Of a DNA stretch of 26,532 nucleotides, positions 14,071 through 22,642 are shown piece after piece (positions within the stretch are counted from its first letter, which is position 1; every line of letters starts with the position of its first letter). The translations under genes were made by a program, and so were the position numbers. The notes below the pieces were generated by a model that did not search any database, was not told the DNA's origin, and saw only the letters and a list, made by a program, of their open reading frames with translations. This stretch comes from Bacillota bacterium. GTDB taxonomy: Bacteria > Bacillota > Clostridia > TANB77 > CAG-465. Location of the stretch: NCBI GenBank assembly GCA_023460235.1, contig JAEWRE010000058.1, forward strand, positions 1-26,532, in the 5' to 3' direction.

Positions 14071-14325
14071 ATGTTAGATTTTTGGAAAAATGAATGGAGT
14101 CTATTTAAAATAGATATGCAAAATGCAAAAGATTTTTTAACTCAACCAGTTGAAGTAACTTTATGGGGAAAGAGCGATTTAATGCTTAAACCTTCTGTTC
14201 AAGAAATAGAAGAAAAAGCAGATTCTTTGGAATCAAATGGGTTTTGGTCAAATGAATGGAAATTATTTATGGAAGACTTAAATAGTGCAAAAGATTTCTT
14301 TACTCAACCAATTAGCTTTAAATAA
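14071..14325 (+). CDS. Small protein with two FWxNEWxLF repeats, unknown function
   Basis: An 84-residue protein built from two copies of one motif. Copy 1 (residues 3-28) has F-W-K-N-E-W-S-L-F, then D-M-Q-N-A-K-D-F-L-T-Q-P. Copy 2 (about 58-82) has F-W-S-N-E-W-K-L-F, then D-L-N-S-A-K-D-F-F-T-Q-P. About 30 acidic, flexible residues lie between. A third copy starts the protein encoded at 14614. Each copy would form an amphipathic helix with W, W, F, M/L and F on one face, suited to binding a membrane or a protein surface. The ATG at 14071 follows GAGGTG; a GTG at 14062 is in frame. It has its own promoter and terminator. I do not recognise the family. Confidence 0.75.
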   Translation: MLDFWKNEWSLFKIDMQNAKDFLTQPVEVTLWGKSDLMLKPSVQEIEEKADSLESNGFWSNEWKLFMEDLNSAKDFFTQPISFK

Positions 14326-14351
14326 AAAGACCACTTTTAGTGGTTTTTTTA
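14325..14351 (+). terminator. Intrinsic terminator after the FWxNEWxLF repeat gene
   Basis: ACCACT (14330-14335) pairs with AGTGGT (14339-14344), extended by A-T pairs outward, and is followed by a run of T through 14350. Confidence 0.75.
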
Positions 14352-14542
14352 TTATTTTTAATTTTTTATATATATTTTAATTATTTTATTACTTTTTAAA
14401 TAATTGAAATAATATATAATTATAAAAATTATTGTAAACTATATAATTAGAAAATGTTAAAATAAAGTGTAAAAGCTATTTTGACTTTATTTTTTGTAAT
14501 AAATATGAAATATAAATTAAATAATACTGTTATTGCTTTTTT
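14352..14542. other. AT-rich spacer with a weak terminator-like hairpin
   Basis: No ORF with a ribosome binding site is seen. The only structure is a 10-bp A/T-rich stem, 14459-14468 with 14484-14493, followed by a short T run. It could be a second, weak terminator or chance pairing in AT-rich DNA. Confidence 0.35.
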
Positions 14543-14571
14543 TTGACAAATTTTGTATAATTGGTCATATA
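14543..14571 (+). promoter_or_regulatory. Possible promoter for the 14614 gene
   Basis: A perfect -35 TTGACA at 14543-14548 and, 17 bases on, a poor -10 CATATA at 14566-14571. The weak -10 suggests an activated or alternative-sigma promoter, or that the real -10 box lies elsewhere. Confidence 0.35.
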
Positions 14572-14572
14572 G

Positions 14573-14593
14573 ATGATAATTTAAGATTATCGT
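14573..14593 (+). promoter_or_regulatory. Inverted repeat in the 5' leader of the 14614 gene
   Basis: GATAAT (14575-14580) and ATTATC (14586-14591) form an inverted repeat with a 5-base loop, extended to 8 bp in RNA. It sits just before the ribosome binding site at about 14602. It may be an operator or an mRNA hairpin. Confidence 0.4.
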
Positions 14594-14613
14594 AAACAAA
14601 AGAGGTGTAGAAC

Positions 14614-15474
14614 ATGATTGAATTTTGGAAAAATGAGTGGAAGTTATTTTTAGAAGATATGGATTCTTTTAAAAATGCTATAGCAAAAATTTTTAAACCA
14701 AAAGATGAGTATTTAATGTTAGCTTCTTCAGGTACTGAAGAAACAGAAAATACTGAAGAAATTGAAAATGAAGTAGTAAATCCTACATATGTTCCAGATG
14801 GAGTAGACCATAAGGTTATTGCTTATTTTGGTGAGAATGTTGAGGAATTAAGAAAGAATATTAGTGGTGATAAAACGCAACATGAAGTTTTAAGAGAATA
14901 TGCACAATTTTTTAAACCTTATACTGAGGCGCAGGAAATGTGTAATAGCGCTTTTAGAAAATATTATGATAGACACGCGCTAAAAATAGCGACTTCTGAA
15001 CTTCCAGTTGAACAAACTAGAATAATTCAAAACAATGTTGATTTATTCATAAAAGGTCAAGAAGTTTTTGGTGAAAATGGGCAATTTATTGATTCACGTG
15101 TTGATACAATATTTGATAAAGTAGGTATTAATGAAGTTAATAAAGTTATTGATATTTTACATGATAAGGCTGATTCTTCAGTAAATGCTCAAGGCGAAAG
15201 AATATTTGCTGAGATTGTGAGCTATATGGTTGATAATGGAATTAAGCTTGGAAAAGAACCATCATTACTAGAACCATCTAAATTAGTTTTAGAAGAAAAG
15301 TTAAATGAAGTTCATGCAAGTCTTAGAAATCATGAAGATTGGAATGATGAATATCAAGCTTTACTTTCACAAGAAAGAAAATATCTATATGCTTTAAATA
15401 GAATTGAACAATATGAAACTGAACAAAGAATAAATGAATTCGAACAAAAAATAAACGATATTGAGGCGGTATAA
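14614..15474 (+). CDS. FWxNEWxLF-headed helical protein, unknown function
   Basis: A 286-residue protein. Residues 4-18 carry the motif F-W-K-N-E-W-K-L-F-L-E-D-M-D-S, shared with both repeats of the 84-residue protein encoded at 14071. An acidic low-complexity linker follows (about 39-56, rich in E and T). The rest (about 60-286) is soluble and almost all alpha helical, ending in a coiled-coil-like E-Q-Y-E-T-E-Q-R-I-N-E-F-E-Q-K segment. There is no signal peptide, membrane segment or recognised enzymatic motif. AGAGGTG precedes the ATG, and 16 bases of leader (AAACAAAAGAGGTGTA) are identical to the leader of the 14071 gene, so the two probably arose by duplication. The head may be a targeting helix and the body its cargo; this is inference. 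Confidence 0.72.
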   Translation: MIEFWKNEWKLFLEDMDSFKNAIAKIFKPKDEYLMLASSGTEETENTEEIENEVVNPTYVPDGVDHKVIAYFGENVEELRKNISGDKTQHEVLREYAQFFKPYTEAQEMCNSAFRKYYDRHALKIATSELPVEQTRIIQNNVDLFIKGQEVFGENGQFIDSRVDTIFDKVGINEVNKVIDILHDKADSSVNAQGERIFAEIVSYMVDNGIKLGKEPSLLEPSKLVLEEKLNEVHASLRNHEDWNDEYQALLSQERKYLYALNRIEQYETEQRINEFEQKINDIEAV

Positions 15475-15490
15475 TAGGTTGATTGGAATA

Positions 15491-15523
15491 GGTTTGCATG
15501 TATGCAAGCTTATTTCTTTTTTT
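15491..15523 (+). terminator. Intrinsic terminator after the 14614 gene
   Basis: An 8-bp stem with wobbles pairs 15491-15498 with 15503-15510 around a TGTA loop, followed by a long T-rich tract. Confidence 0.65.
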
Positions 15524-15526
15524 TAC

Positions 15527-15555
15527 TTGAAAAAAAATATATTTTATGATATACT
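15527..15555 (+). promoter_or_regulatory. Promoter for the nucleotidyltransferase-dnaG-rpoD unit
   Basis: TTGAAA at 15527-15532, a 17-base spacer, and TATACT at 15550-15555. It lies 55 bases before the start codon at 15611. The genes behind it are spaced by 16-25 bases. Confidence 0.7.
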
Positions 15556-15610
15556 TATCGAGTATTCGTATTGCAATTTATATAATTGCGATGCAGGAGG
15601 AGATATTATT

Positions 15611-16348
15611 ATGAAATGTATTTTATTATGTGCAGGTTATGCAACAAGACTATTTCCACTTACAGAAAACTTTCCAAAGGCTTTACTAAAAGTTGGAGGT
15701 AGAGCAATTATTGATTATACTTTAGATAAAGTAAATGAAATCGAAAGTATAGATCAAATATATTTAATTACTAATGCAAAATATACACCACATTTTGAAG
15801 CATGGGCAAATGAAAAAAATAACATTAAACCTATAACTGTTATAAATGATGGTACAAGTAGTAATGATGATAGATTAGGTGCAATAGGAGATATTGACTA
15901 TACTATAAAAAAATGTGACATTGATGATGATATTTTAGTATTAGCTACAGATAATTTGTTTGAATTTAAGCTTAAAGATTTCTATGAATTCTATGAAACT
16001 AAAAATTCACCATGTGTATGTGTAAAAAGTGAAAATGATGTTGAGTTACTAAAAAGAGTTGGAGTTGCAGAATTAGATAATGACAGAAAAATAATTGGAT
16101 TCGTTGAAAAACCAAGTGAGCCAAAGAGCAATTTTGCAGTTTACGCTGAATATATATACCCAAAATCTGTATTACCAATGATAAAACAATATTTAGAAGA
16201 AGGTAATTCAAGTGATGCACCAGGTAATTTAGTTGCTTATTTTTACTCTAGAATACCAACTTATGCATATGAATTTAAAGGTGAGTGTTTTGATGTCGGA
16301 ACACATCAATCTCTTGCATATGTTAATGAACTATATAATAATAAGTAG
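15611..16348 (+). CDS. Sugar-phosphate nucleotidyltransferase family protein
   Basis: A 245-residue Rossmann-like nucleotidyltransferase. The N-terminal nucleotide-binding signature is degenerate but clear: L-L-C-A-G-Y-A-T-R-L-F-P-L-T (5-18), then F-P-K-A-L-L (21-26) with the catalytic-type lysine K23. A metal-site aspartate lies in A-T-D-N-L-F (about 114-119), and V-E-K-P (about 162-165) is typical. Members join an NTP to a sugar 1-phosphate to make activated sugars for cell-wall or capsule polymers; the sugar is not evident. It is shorter than glucose-1-phosphate thymidylyltransferases (about 290) because it lacks the C-terminal dimer helices. The ATG at 15611 follows GGAGGAG. First gene of the dnaG-rpoD unit. 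Confidence 0.85.
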   Translation: MKCILLCAGYATRLFPLTENFPKALLKVGGRAIIDYTLDKVNEIESIDQIYLITNAKYTPHFEAWANEKNNIKPITVINDGTSSNDDRLGAIGDIDYTIKKCDIDDDILVLATDNLFEFKLKDFYEFYETKNSPCVCVKSENDVELLKRVGVAELDNDRKIIGFVEKPSEPKSNFAVYAEYIYPKSVLPMIKQYLEEGNSSDAPGNLVAYFYSRIPTYAYEFKGECFDVGTHQSLAYVNELYNNK

Positions 16349-16373
16349 GATTGAATAAAGTAGGTAAAAAAAT

Positions 16374-17621
16374 ATGAATATAAGTAAAATTTCACGTAGC
16401 ATAATAGTAGCAATATTTGTGGTAATGATTATTTTTTTAATAGCTTTAGATGGATTTTTGATTTTAAATAAAAGTAATGTCAATGACACTTCATCAAATA
16501 TCCTAAAACTGGTATATGCATTTTTAGCAATAACATTAGTTTCAATGTACATGTATATTAAAGATAAACTTTATAAAAAAAGAGTAAAAAGAAATATTTC
16601 TTTGATTTATAGATACATATATATAGTTACTTTAGTTATTTTAGCTAAGTTCTTATCTATAGTACAAATATTAGATAAATTTTCAATACTTGAATTATGG
16701 TTTTTTATAGTGGCATCTCTTATACAGAGTGTTCTTATAAAAAGAATAATATTTAATGTTTCAAGAAGTGATTTATTATCAACTTTAGGAATGTTTATGT
16801 ATTCTTTATTTCCTATTGGAATCAATGATGTAGTTAAATTAAATACATCAATTGTAGTATCAATTGGCTTTTTTGCAGCTTTAATATTACTTCAAAAAGT
16901 TATAGATGAGTTAAAGCAAAAAGGAATTAAGACTAAGAAATATGTAGCACAATCTATATTACTTGGTATTTCAATTGGTGCATCAATTATATTAGGAATA
17001 AATTATATTGTTTGGATAATTACTGGAGCTGTAATGCTATTTATAACAATTAATTTGGATAGTACACATTTAAGTTTTCCAAAGAAATTAATGAATTCAA
17101 TTACTCAGGAAAGTAGAGAAAAACTTTATAGTATAGAAAGACTAAATATTAATAAGTTATATGTTGTAATAGTAATTGTTGCTTTTTCATCATACTTGTC
17201 TTATTCTATATTTATAAATTGTATAAATATTTTAAATTTAGGTCAGTATTCAATTGTTAACAATATTATGAGTAATTTAAATAGTTTTAATTATAACGGT
17301 TTTGATTTATCTATTGGTAAATTTAAGGATTATTTTAGTTCGAATTTAAGCTTTGCTAAAAGTTATTATTTAACTTTATTTGTATATATAATTATACTTG
17401 AAGTTTTATCATTTTTCTTGAAAAGAAAATATGATACAAAATCAACTATAATGAAGGTATTATTTATTTGTATATTAATGCTTAATTGTACATTTAATTT
17501 AGATGTAATTTATTATCAGAATCTATTTACAATTCTGGTTACTATAATTGCAATTGTTAACACTTCAAATATATATTTAAATAGAGAAGAAAGAATCAAA
17601 ATGTTAGTTGCTAACAACTAA
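16374..17621 (+). CDS. Multi-pass membrane protein of unknown function
   Basis: A 415-residue very hydrophobic protein with about 10-12 membrane segments (first at 8-31 and 44-62; last near 378-398). Loops are short, with K/R-rich turns such as K-D-K-L-Y-K-K-R-V-K-R (about 63-73) that favour a cytoplasmic position. One larger loop with N/S/F-rich sequence lies about 292-325. I see no transporter signature and no glycosyltransferase catalytic motif, although the overall shape recalls membrane enzymes or flippases of surface polysaccharide synthesis. That would suit the nucleotidyltransferase 25 bases upstream. The ribosome binding site (AAGTAGG) is weak. dnaG starts 22 bases downstream, so it is part of the same operon. 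Confidence 0.65.
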   Translation: MNISKISRSIIVAIFVVMIIFLIALDGFLILNKSNVNDTSSNILKLVYAFLAITLVSMYMYIKDKLYKKRVKRNISLIYRYIYIVTLVILAKFLSIVQILDKFSILELWFFIVASLIQSVLIKRIIFNVSRSDLLSTLGMFMYSLFPIGINDVVKLNTSIVVSIGFFAALILLQKVIDELKQKGIKTKKYVAQSILLGISIGASIILGINYIVWIITGAVMLFITINLDSTHLSFPKKLMNSITQESREKLYSIERLNINKLYVVIVIVAFSSYLSYSIFINCINILNLGQYSIVNNIMSNLNSFNYNGFDLSIGKFKDYFSSNLSFAKSYYLTLFVYIIILEVLSFFLKRKYDTKSTIMKVLFICILMLNCTFNLDVIYYQNLFTILVTIIAIVNTSNIYLNREERIKMLVANN

Positions 17622-17643
17622 TTAAACAGAAAGAAGGGAAATC

Positions 17644-19440
17644 GTGGCATATTATTCTGAAGATTTAATAGAAGAAGTAATATCACAAAATGATATTGTT
17701 GAAGTTATATCTGAATATGTTACACTAAAGAAGAGTGGTAGGAACTTTATGGGTTTATGCCCTTTTCATAGAGAGAAGACCCCTTCTTTTTGCGTATCTA
17801 TGGACAAACAAATATTTAAATGTTTTGGTTGTTCTGAGGGTGGAAATGTAATTTCTTTTGTTATGAAACTCGAAAATTTAGAATTTTGGGAGACTGTTGA
17901 ATATTTAGCAGAAAGGTCTCATATAGATTTATCAAAATACGAGGTTAAAACATTTAGGAAAGAAAATAATGAAATCCAAAAAGATTTAAAAGAAACATTA
18001 TTTAAATTAAATAGAGATGTAGGATTATTTTACTATAATAATTTAATTCAACTATTGGAAGAAAAAGAAAATATAGTAAAAAACTATATAATAAAAAGAA
18101 AATTAGATATAAAAACTATAAAAAAATTTGGAATTGGATATGCTAATGGTAAAGTATCATTATATGAGCATTTAAGTTCACTAGGATATTCTAAATCAGA
18201 TATGCTTGCTAGTGGTATATTAGTTGAAAATGATAGAGGAAAGATATATGACCGTTTCTTTTCAAGACTTATATTTCCAATCTTTGATGTTAGAGATAGG
18301 ATAATAGCTTTTGGAGGAAGAGTATTAGATAATTCTTTACCTAAGTATGTAAATTCACCTGAAAATGAGATATACTATAAAGGTAAAAATTTATATGCAT
18401 TAAATTTCGCCAAAAAAGAAAAATTAGAAAATGTTATAATTGTAGAAGGATATATGGATGCGGTATCGTTACACAAAAATGGAATAAATAATGTTGTTGC
18501 ATCTTTAGGAACTGCACTTACAGATAATCAAGCAAGATTAGTAAAGAAATATACAGATACTGTAATCATAGGATATGACCAAGATGGTGCAGGACAAGAA
18601 GCTACGCTAAGAGGCCTTGATATTTTAGTATCAAAAGGAATAAATGTTAAGGTATTAGTTTTAGACAGGTCTGATGCAAAAGATCCGGATGAGTATATAA
18701 ATAAATATGGTCTTGAACGTTTTAATAATTGTGTAAAAAATAGTATTTCACTTATAGAGTTTAAAGTATCAAAATTAGAAAAAGAGCTAGATATTAATAA
18801 TATTGATTCAAAAATAAAATTTTTAACTCAAATATCAAATATATTTGCAACGATATCAAATGATATTGAACGTGAATTATATATATCAAAGATAGCGTCA
18901 AAATATAACATAAGTGAAGGACCAATTTTAAAAGAAGTTGAAAAAAGATTAATAAAAGTATCAAATAATGAACCAATTATTGATATGCAAACAATAAATA
19001 GAAAAATACAACTTGTTACAAATATAAGGAAAAGGCAAGAACAAAATATAATTGCATTACTTTTATCAAAAGACAAGCTTATACAACAAGAAATTATTGA
19101 GAAAATAATTCCAGAAGATATTGAAAATAAGGATGTAAGAAATGTATATGAATTTATAATATCACTTTCTCATGACTATGATATAAGTAAAATTGATATA
19201 CTTTCAAAAGCAAAAAATGATAGTATTATAAAAGAAATGACTGAAATAATGTACATAGATATTGGACAAGATAGGAAAAAATTTTTACGAGAAGTATTAA
19301 AAAATAAAAAGAAGGAAAAAATACTATTAAGAAGAGATGAAATAATTAAAAGAATGTCAAGTAATATATCTAAAGATGAATTAGAAATACTTCAGATTGA
19401 GTTAAATCAAATATTAGTTGAACTTTCTAAATTAAAATAA
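17644..19440 (+). CDS. dnaG: DNA primase DnaG
   Basis: A 598-residue primase that makes RNA primers at the replication fork. The CHC2 zinc finger has C39, H42, C60 and C63. The catalytic TOPRIM core shows E268 in V-E-G-Y-M-D-A-V and D312/D314 in G-Y-D-Q-D-G-A-G. The C-terminal part (about 430-598) is the helicase-interaction domain. The start is GTG at 17644 with GAAGGG 6 bases upstream; translation from here gives the usual M-A-Y-Y-S-E-D-L-I-E-E-V beginning. It lies in the macromolecular-synthesis order typical of Firmicutes, with rpoD 16 bases behind it. The rpsU gene often found with it in other phyla is absent. Confidence 0.97.
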   Translation: MAYYSEDLIEEVISQNDIVEVISEYVTLKKSGRNFMGLCPFHREKTPSFCVSMDKQIFKCFGCSEGGNVISFVMKLENLEFWETVEYLAERSHIDLSKYEVKTFRKENNEIQKDLKETLFKLNRDVGLFYYNNLIQLLEEKENIVKNYIIKRKLDIKTIKKFGIGYANGKVSLYEHLSSLGYSKSDMLASGILVENDRGKIYDRFFSRLIFPIFDVRDRIIAFGGRVLDNSLPKYVNSPENEIYYKGKNLYALNFAKKEKLENVIIVEGYMDAVSLHKNGINNVVASLGTALTDNQARLVKKYTDTVIIGYDQDGAGQEATLRGLDILVSKGINVKVLVLDRSDAKDPDEYINKYGLERFNNCVKNSISLIEFKVSKLEKELDINNIDSKIKFLTQISNIFATISNDIERELYISKIASKYNISEGPILKEVEKRLIKVSNNEPIIDMQTINRKIQLVTNIRKRQEQNIIALLLSKDKLIQQEIIEKIIPEDIENKDVRNVYEFIISLSHDYDISKIDILSKAKNDSIIKEMTEIMYIDIGQDRKKFLREVLKNKKKEKILLRRDEIIKRMSSNISKDELEILQIELNQILVELSKLK

Positions 19441-19456
19441 AGGAGAAGAGTTTTAG

Positions 19457-20740
19457 ATGAAAAAAGATGTTGTAAATACAAATGAAGAAAATATTTCTTC
19501 AAATGATGGATTATCAAAAACAAAGCAAAAAGCATTTGATGAGTTTAAAGATAAAATTAATCAATCAAAAAAAGTAGAATACACTGAACTTGTAAGTTTT
19601 TTTGAAAAGAATAAATTTACAAAAGAGGAAGTTTCAAAAGCTTATGAAGAAATTTCAAATTCTGATGTGGAAATTATACTTGAAAATGAAAAAGATGATG
19701 CGGATATAAGTAAAGATATATCACCAGAAATAGGTGATGAAGAAAGTCTATATTCTGATTCTGACGAACATGATGAAAAAGCATCTGTAAATTCTTCAAT
19801 AGTTGAATTAGATATTGAACCTAATTTAGAAGATATTTCTGAAATAGAAAAAACAATTTTGCTTGAAGACGATGTAAAAGACATGTCTTTTGTAGATAAT
19901 TTAAATGTGGATGATCCTGTAAAAATGTTTTTAAAGGAAATAGGAAAAATAAAACTTTTAACTTATGAAGAAGAGAATGAATTGGCTGAAAGAATGTTAA
20001 AAGGTGACGATTCAGCTAAAAAACAACTTATAGAATCAAATTTAAGACTTGTTGTAAGTATAGCTAAAAAATATATAGGAAGAGGTATGCATTTCTTAGA
20101 TTTAATACAAGAAGGTAACCTTGGACTTATAAAAGCAGTTGATAAATTTGACCAATCTAAAGGGTATAAATTTAGTACATATGCTACTTGGTGGATAAGA
20201 CAAGCAATTACAAGAGCAATAGCTGATCAAGCAAGAACAATAAGAATTCCGGTTCATATGGTTGAAACTATTAATAAACTTATCAGAACATCTAGACATT
20301 TATTACAAGTAAATGGTAGAGAGCCAACTCCTGAAGAAATAGCAGCAGAACTTGAAATGCCAGTTGAAAAAGTAAGAGAAGTTTTAAAAGTAGCTCAAGA
20401 ACCAATTTCACTTGAAACTCCAGTTGGAGAAGAAGATGAAAGTAATCTTGGAAACTTTATACCAGATGATGAAGCACCATCTCCATCAGAACAAGCTGCA
20501 GACGTACTACTTAGGGAACATATTGAAGATGTAATGTCTACACTTACTCCAAGAGAAGCAAAAGTCTTAAAATTAAGATTTGGACTTCAAGATGGGCGAA
20601 TGAGAACACTTGAAGAAGTTGGTAAAGAATTTATGGTTACTCGTGAACGTATAAGACAAATTGAAGCAAAAGCATTAAGAAAATTAAGACATCCAAGCAG
20701 GAGTAAAAGATTAAAGGACTTTATGAATACAGAATCATAG
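19457..20740 (+). CDS. rpoD: Primary sigma factor RpoD/SigA
   Basis: A 427-residue housekeeping sigma factor. A very acidic N-terminal stretch (about 75-145) follows a sigma 1.1-like segment. Region 1.2 starts D-P-V-K-M-F-L-K-E-I-G (about 152-162). Regions 2.1-2.4 (about 195-270) include D-L-I-Q-E-G-N-L-G-L-I-K-A-V and the -10 recognition stretch T-Y-A-T-W-W-I-R-Q-A-I-T-R-A-I. Region 3 starts with E-T-I-N-K-L-I-R. Region 4.2 has the helix-turn-helix L-E-E-V-G-K-E-F-M-V-T-R-E-R-I-R-Q-I-E near the C-terminus. The TTGACA/TATAAT-type promoters in this window fit it. AAAGGAG is upstream. The gene ends just before a terminator. Confidence 0.97.
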   Translation: MKKDVVNTNEENISSNDGLSKTKQKAFDEFKDKINQSKKVEYTELVSFFEKNKFTKEEVSKAYEEISNSDVEIILENEKDDADISKDISPEIGDEESLYSDSDEHDEKASVNSSIVELDIEPNLEDISEIEKTILLEDDVKDMSFVDNLNVDDPVKMFLKEIGKIKLLTYEEENELAERMLKGDDSAKKQLIESNLRLVVSIAKKYIGRGMHFLDLIQEGNLGLIKAVDKFDQSKGYKFSTYATWWIRQAITRAIADQARTIRIPVHMVETINKLIRTSRHLLQVNGREPTPEEIAAELEMPVEKVREVLKVAQEPISLETPVGEEDESNLGNFIPDDEAPSPSEQAADVLLREHIEDVMSTLTPREAKVLKLRFGLQDGRMRTLEEVGKEFMVTRERIRQIEAKALRKLRHPSRSKRLKDFMNTES

Positions 20741-20748
20741 TAAAAAGA

Positions 20749-20785
20749 AGAGATGCTAAGAGAAAATTTTTAAGCATCTCTTTTT
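20749..20785 (+). terminator. Intrinsic terminator after rpoD
   Basis: AGAGATGCT (20749-20757) pairs with AGCATCTCT (20773-20781), with a 15-base loop that can pair further, and is followed by T at 20781-20785. Confidence 0.85.
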
Positions 20786-20825
20786 AAGTTAAAACATATA
20801 AATAGGAGAAATTTTGAATAATGTA

Positions 20826-20854
20826 TTGTAAATACAACTATATTATAATATAAT
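20826..20854 (+). promoter_or_regulatory. Promoter for trmFO
   Basis: TTGTAA at 20826-20831, a 17-base spacer, and TATAAT at 20849-20854. The leader to the ATG at 20937 is about 75 bases and AT-rich. Confidence 0.6.
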
Positions 20855-20936
20855 TTTTTCAAGAAAAATGTAAAATGCTGCGTAATATGAAAAATATTAA
20901 AAATTTATTAAAATTATAATTGGAGGATTTTTAAAA

Positions 20937-22259
20937 ATGATTGTAAACATTATTGGAGCTGGACTTGCTGGCTGTGAATGTGCATACATACTAGCAAAGA
21001 ATAATATAAAAGTAAGACTTTATGAAATGAAACCTAAATATAAATCTGAAGCACATGTTTCAGACAATTTTGCTGAACTTGTTTGTAGTAATTCTTTAAA
21101 ATCTGAGGATATTACTAATGCATGTGGCTTATTAAAAAAAGAAATGCAAACTTTAGGAAGTCTATTCGTAGAATCAGCATATGAATCAAAAGTACCAGCA
21201 GGTCAGGCACTTGCTGTTGATAGAGATAAGTTTTCTGAGATAATAACAAGTAAAATTAAAAAAAATGAAAATATTGAAATTATATATGAAAAAATAGATA
21301 ATATTTCAACTTTAGATGGAATTATTGTAATTGCAACAGGACCACTAACAAGTAATGATCTACTTAAAAATATAAAAGAAAAAATTGGTGATGAAAGCCT
21401 ATATTTTTATGATGCAGCTGCACCAATTGTATCAGCTGATAGTATAGATATAAATATTGCTTACTCACTTGATAGATATTCAAAGGGTGATGGAGATTAT
21501 TTAAATTTACCTATGAATAAGGAACAATATGAGCACTTTTATACAGAACTTATAAATGCTAAGCAAGCTGATAGACATGAATTTGATAAGTTAATTCTTT
21601 TTGAAGGATGTATGCCAGTTGAAGAAATGGCAAAACGTGGAGAAAAGACATTGCTTTTTGGACCATTAAAACCGGTTGGACTTGATAATCCAAGAACTGG
21701 TGAAAAAATGCATGCAGTTGTCCAACTTAGAGCTGAAAATGAAAATAGAACGTTATATAACCTAGTTGGATTTCAGACTAGTCTTAAATTCTCAGAGCAA
21801 TCAAGAGTTTTTAAACTTATACCAGGTCTTGAAAATGCTGAATTTTTAAGATATGGAGTTATGCATAAAAATTCATATATAAATGGAAGTAAAATATTAG
21901 ATAATAATTTTTGTATGAAATTAGATAATAATATATACTTTGCTGGTCAAATTTCAGGAGTTGAGGGATATGTTGAATCTGCTGCATCAGGAATGATGGT
22001 CGCTATAAGCATTATAGGGAGATTGAATAACAAAGAAATAAACTTTCCATCAACAACGATGCTTGGAAGTTTATCAAAGTATATTTCAACTGAAAATAAA
22101 GATTTTCAACCAATGAATGCAAATTTTGGAATTATTGAACCATTAGATGTTAATTACAAAATAAGAGATAAAAAAATAAAGTATGGTATGTATAGTGAAA
22201 GAGCAATGGAAGATATTAATAGCTTTAAGGAAGGAATAAGTGATTTTTATGAAGAATAA
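20937..22259 (+). CDS. trmFO: TrmFO, folate/FAD-dependent tRNA (uracil-54-C5)-methyltransferase
   Basis: A 440-residue flavoprotein that methylates U54 of tRNA to ribothymidine using methylene-tetrahydrofolate and FADH2. The FAD-binding G-A-G-L-A-G is at 7-12. Both functionally important cysteines are present: C50 in C-S-N-S and C225 in E-G-C-M-P-V-E-E (equivalent to C53 and C226 of the B. subtilis enzyme). The C-terminal Q-I-S-G-V-E-G-Y-V-E-S-A-A-S-G segment (about 338-352) is typical. TGGAGG precedes the ATG at 20937. The next gene overlaps its end by 11 bases, so translation is coupled. Confidence 0.96.
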   Translation: MIVNIIGAGLAGCECAYILAKNNIKVRLYEMKPKYKSEAHVSDNFAELVCSNSLKSEDITNACGLLKKEMQTLGSLFVESAYESKVPAGQALAVDRDKFSEIITSKIKKNENIEIIYEKIDNISTLDGIIVIATGPLTSNDLLKNIKEKIGDESLYFYDAAAPIVSADSIDINIAYSLDRYSKGDGDYLNLPMNKEQYEHFYTELINAKQADRHEFDKLILFEGCMPVEEMAKRGEKTLLFGPLKPVGLDNPRTGEKMHAVVQLRAENENRTLYNLVGFQTSLKFSEQSRVFKLIPGLENAEFLRYGVMHKNSYINGSKILDNNFCMKLDNNIYFAGQISGVEGYVESAASGMMVAISIIGRLNNKEINFPSTTMLGSLSKYISTENKDFQPMNANFGIIEPLDVNYKIRDKKIKYGMYSERAMEDINSFKEGISDFYEE

Positions 22260-22632
22260 ATTAAAAATAATTATACCAATTGCATTAATAATAATTCTAG
22301 CAATAGTAATCATTACTCTATATATTATAAATAAAGATAAAACAACTCAAGCTTCAAACTCCACAACTAATATTAGAGGAGTTGTAAAAACAGTTAATAT
22401 AAATAATGATAATAAAGCAGGTTCGATTTATGTTGAAGGATCTATTGGACCTGAATCACAGTATGATAAAGCCACAATAAGAATAACTGAACAAACATCT
22501 ATAGTTAAAGATGATAAAGACGTTAAAATAAGTGATATTAATGTTGGAGATATAGTACAGGTGACTTTTACAGGTGCTGTAGCTGAGAGTTATCCAATAC
22601 AAGCAGTTGCTAGTTATATAAGTATTTTTTAG
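22249..22632 (+). CDS. Membrane-anchored DUF3221-like protein
   Basis: A 127-residue protein with one N-terminal membrane segment (about 5-27) and a small extracytoplasmic domain. The domain pattern I-R-G-V-V-K-T-V (about 44-51), G-S-I-Y-V-E-G (about 61-67), Y-D-K-A-T-I-R-I-T (about 75-83), V-G-D-I-V-Q-V-T-F-T-G (about 103-113) and E-S-Y-P-I-Q-A (about 117-123) agrees with the DUF3221 (YobA-like) family, whose role is unknown. The ATG at 22249 lies inside trmFO and has AAGGAAGGAA upstream; a GTG at 22240 is possible. No cysteine lipobox is present. It sits between trmFO and holA. Confidence 0.78.
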   Translation: MKNKLKIIIPIALIIILAIVIITLYIINKDKTTQASNSTTNIRGVVKTVNINNDNKAGSIYVEGSIGPESQYDKATIRITEQTSIVKDDKDVKISDINVGDIVQVTFTGAVAESYPIQAVASYISIF

Positions 22633-22642
22633 GAGGTAAACT

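Noticed and set aside
14575..14591. A third Fur-type box (GATAAT, 5 bases, ATTATC).
   Set aside because: The spacing is 6-5-6, not 7-1-7, and the downstream gene has no link to metals; listed only as an inverted repeat.
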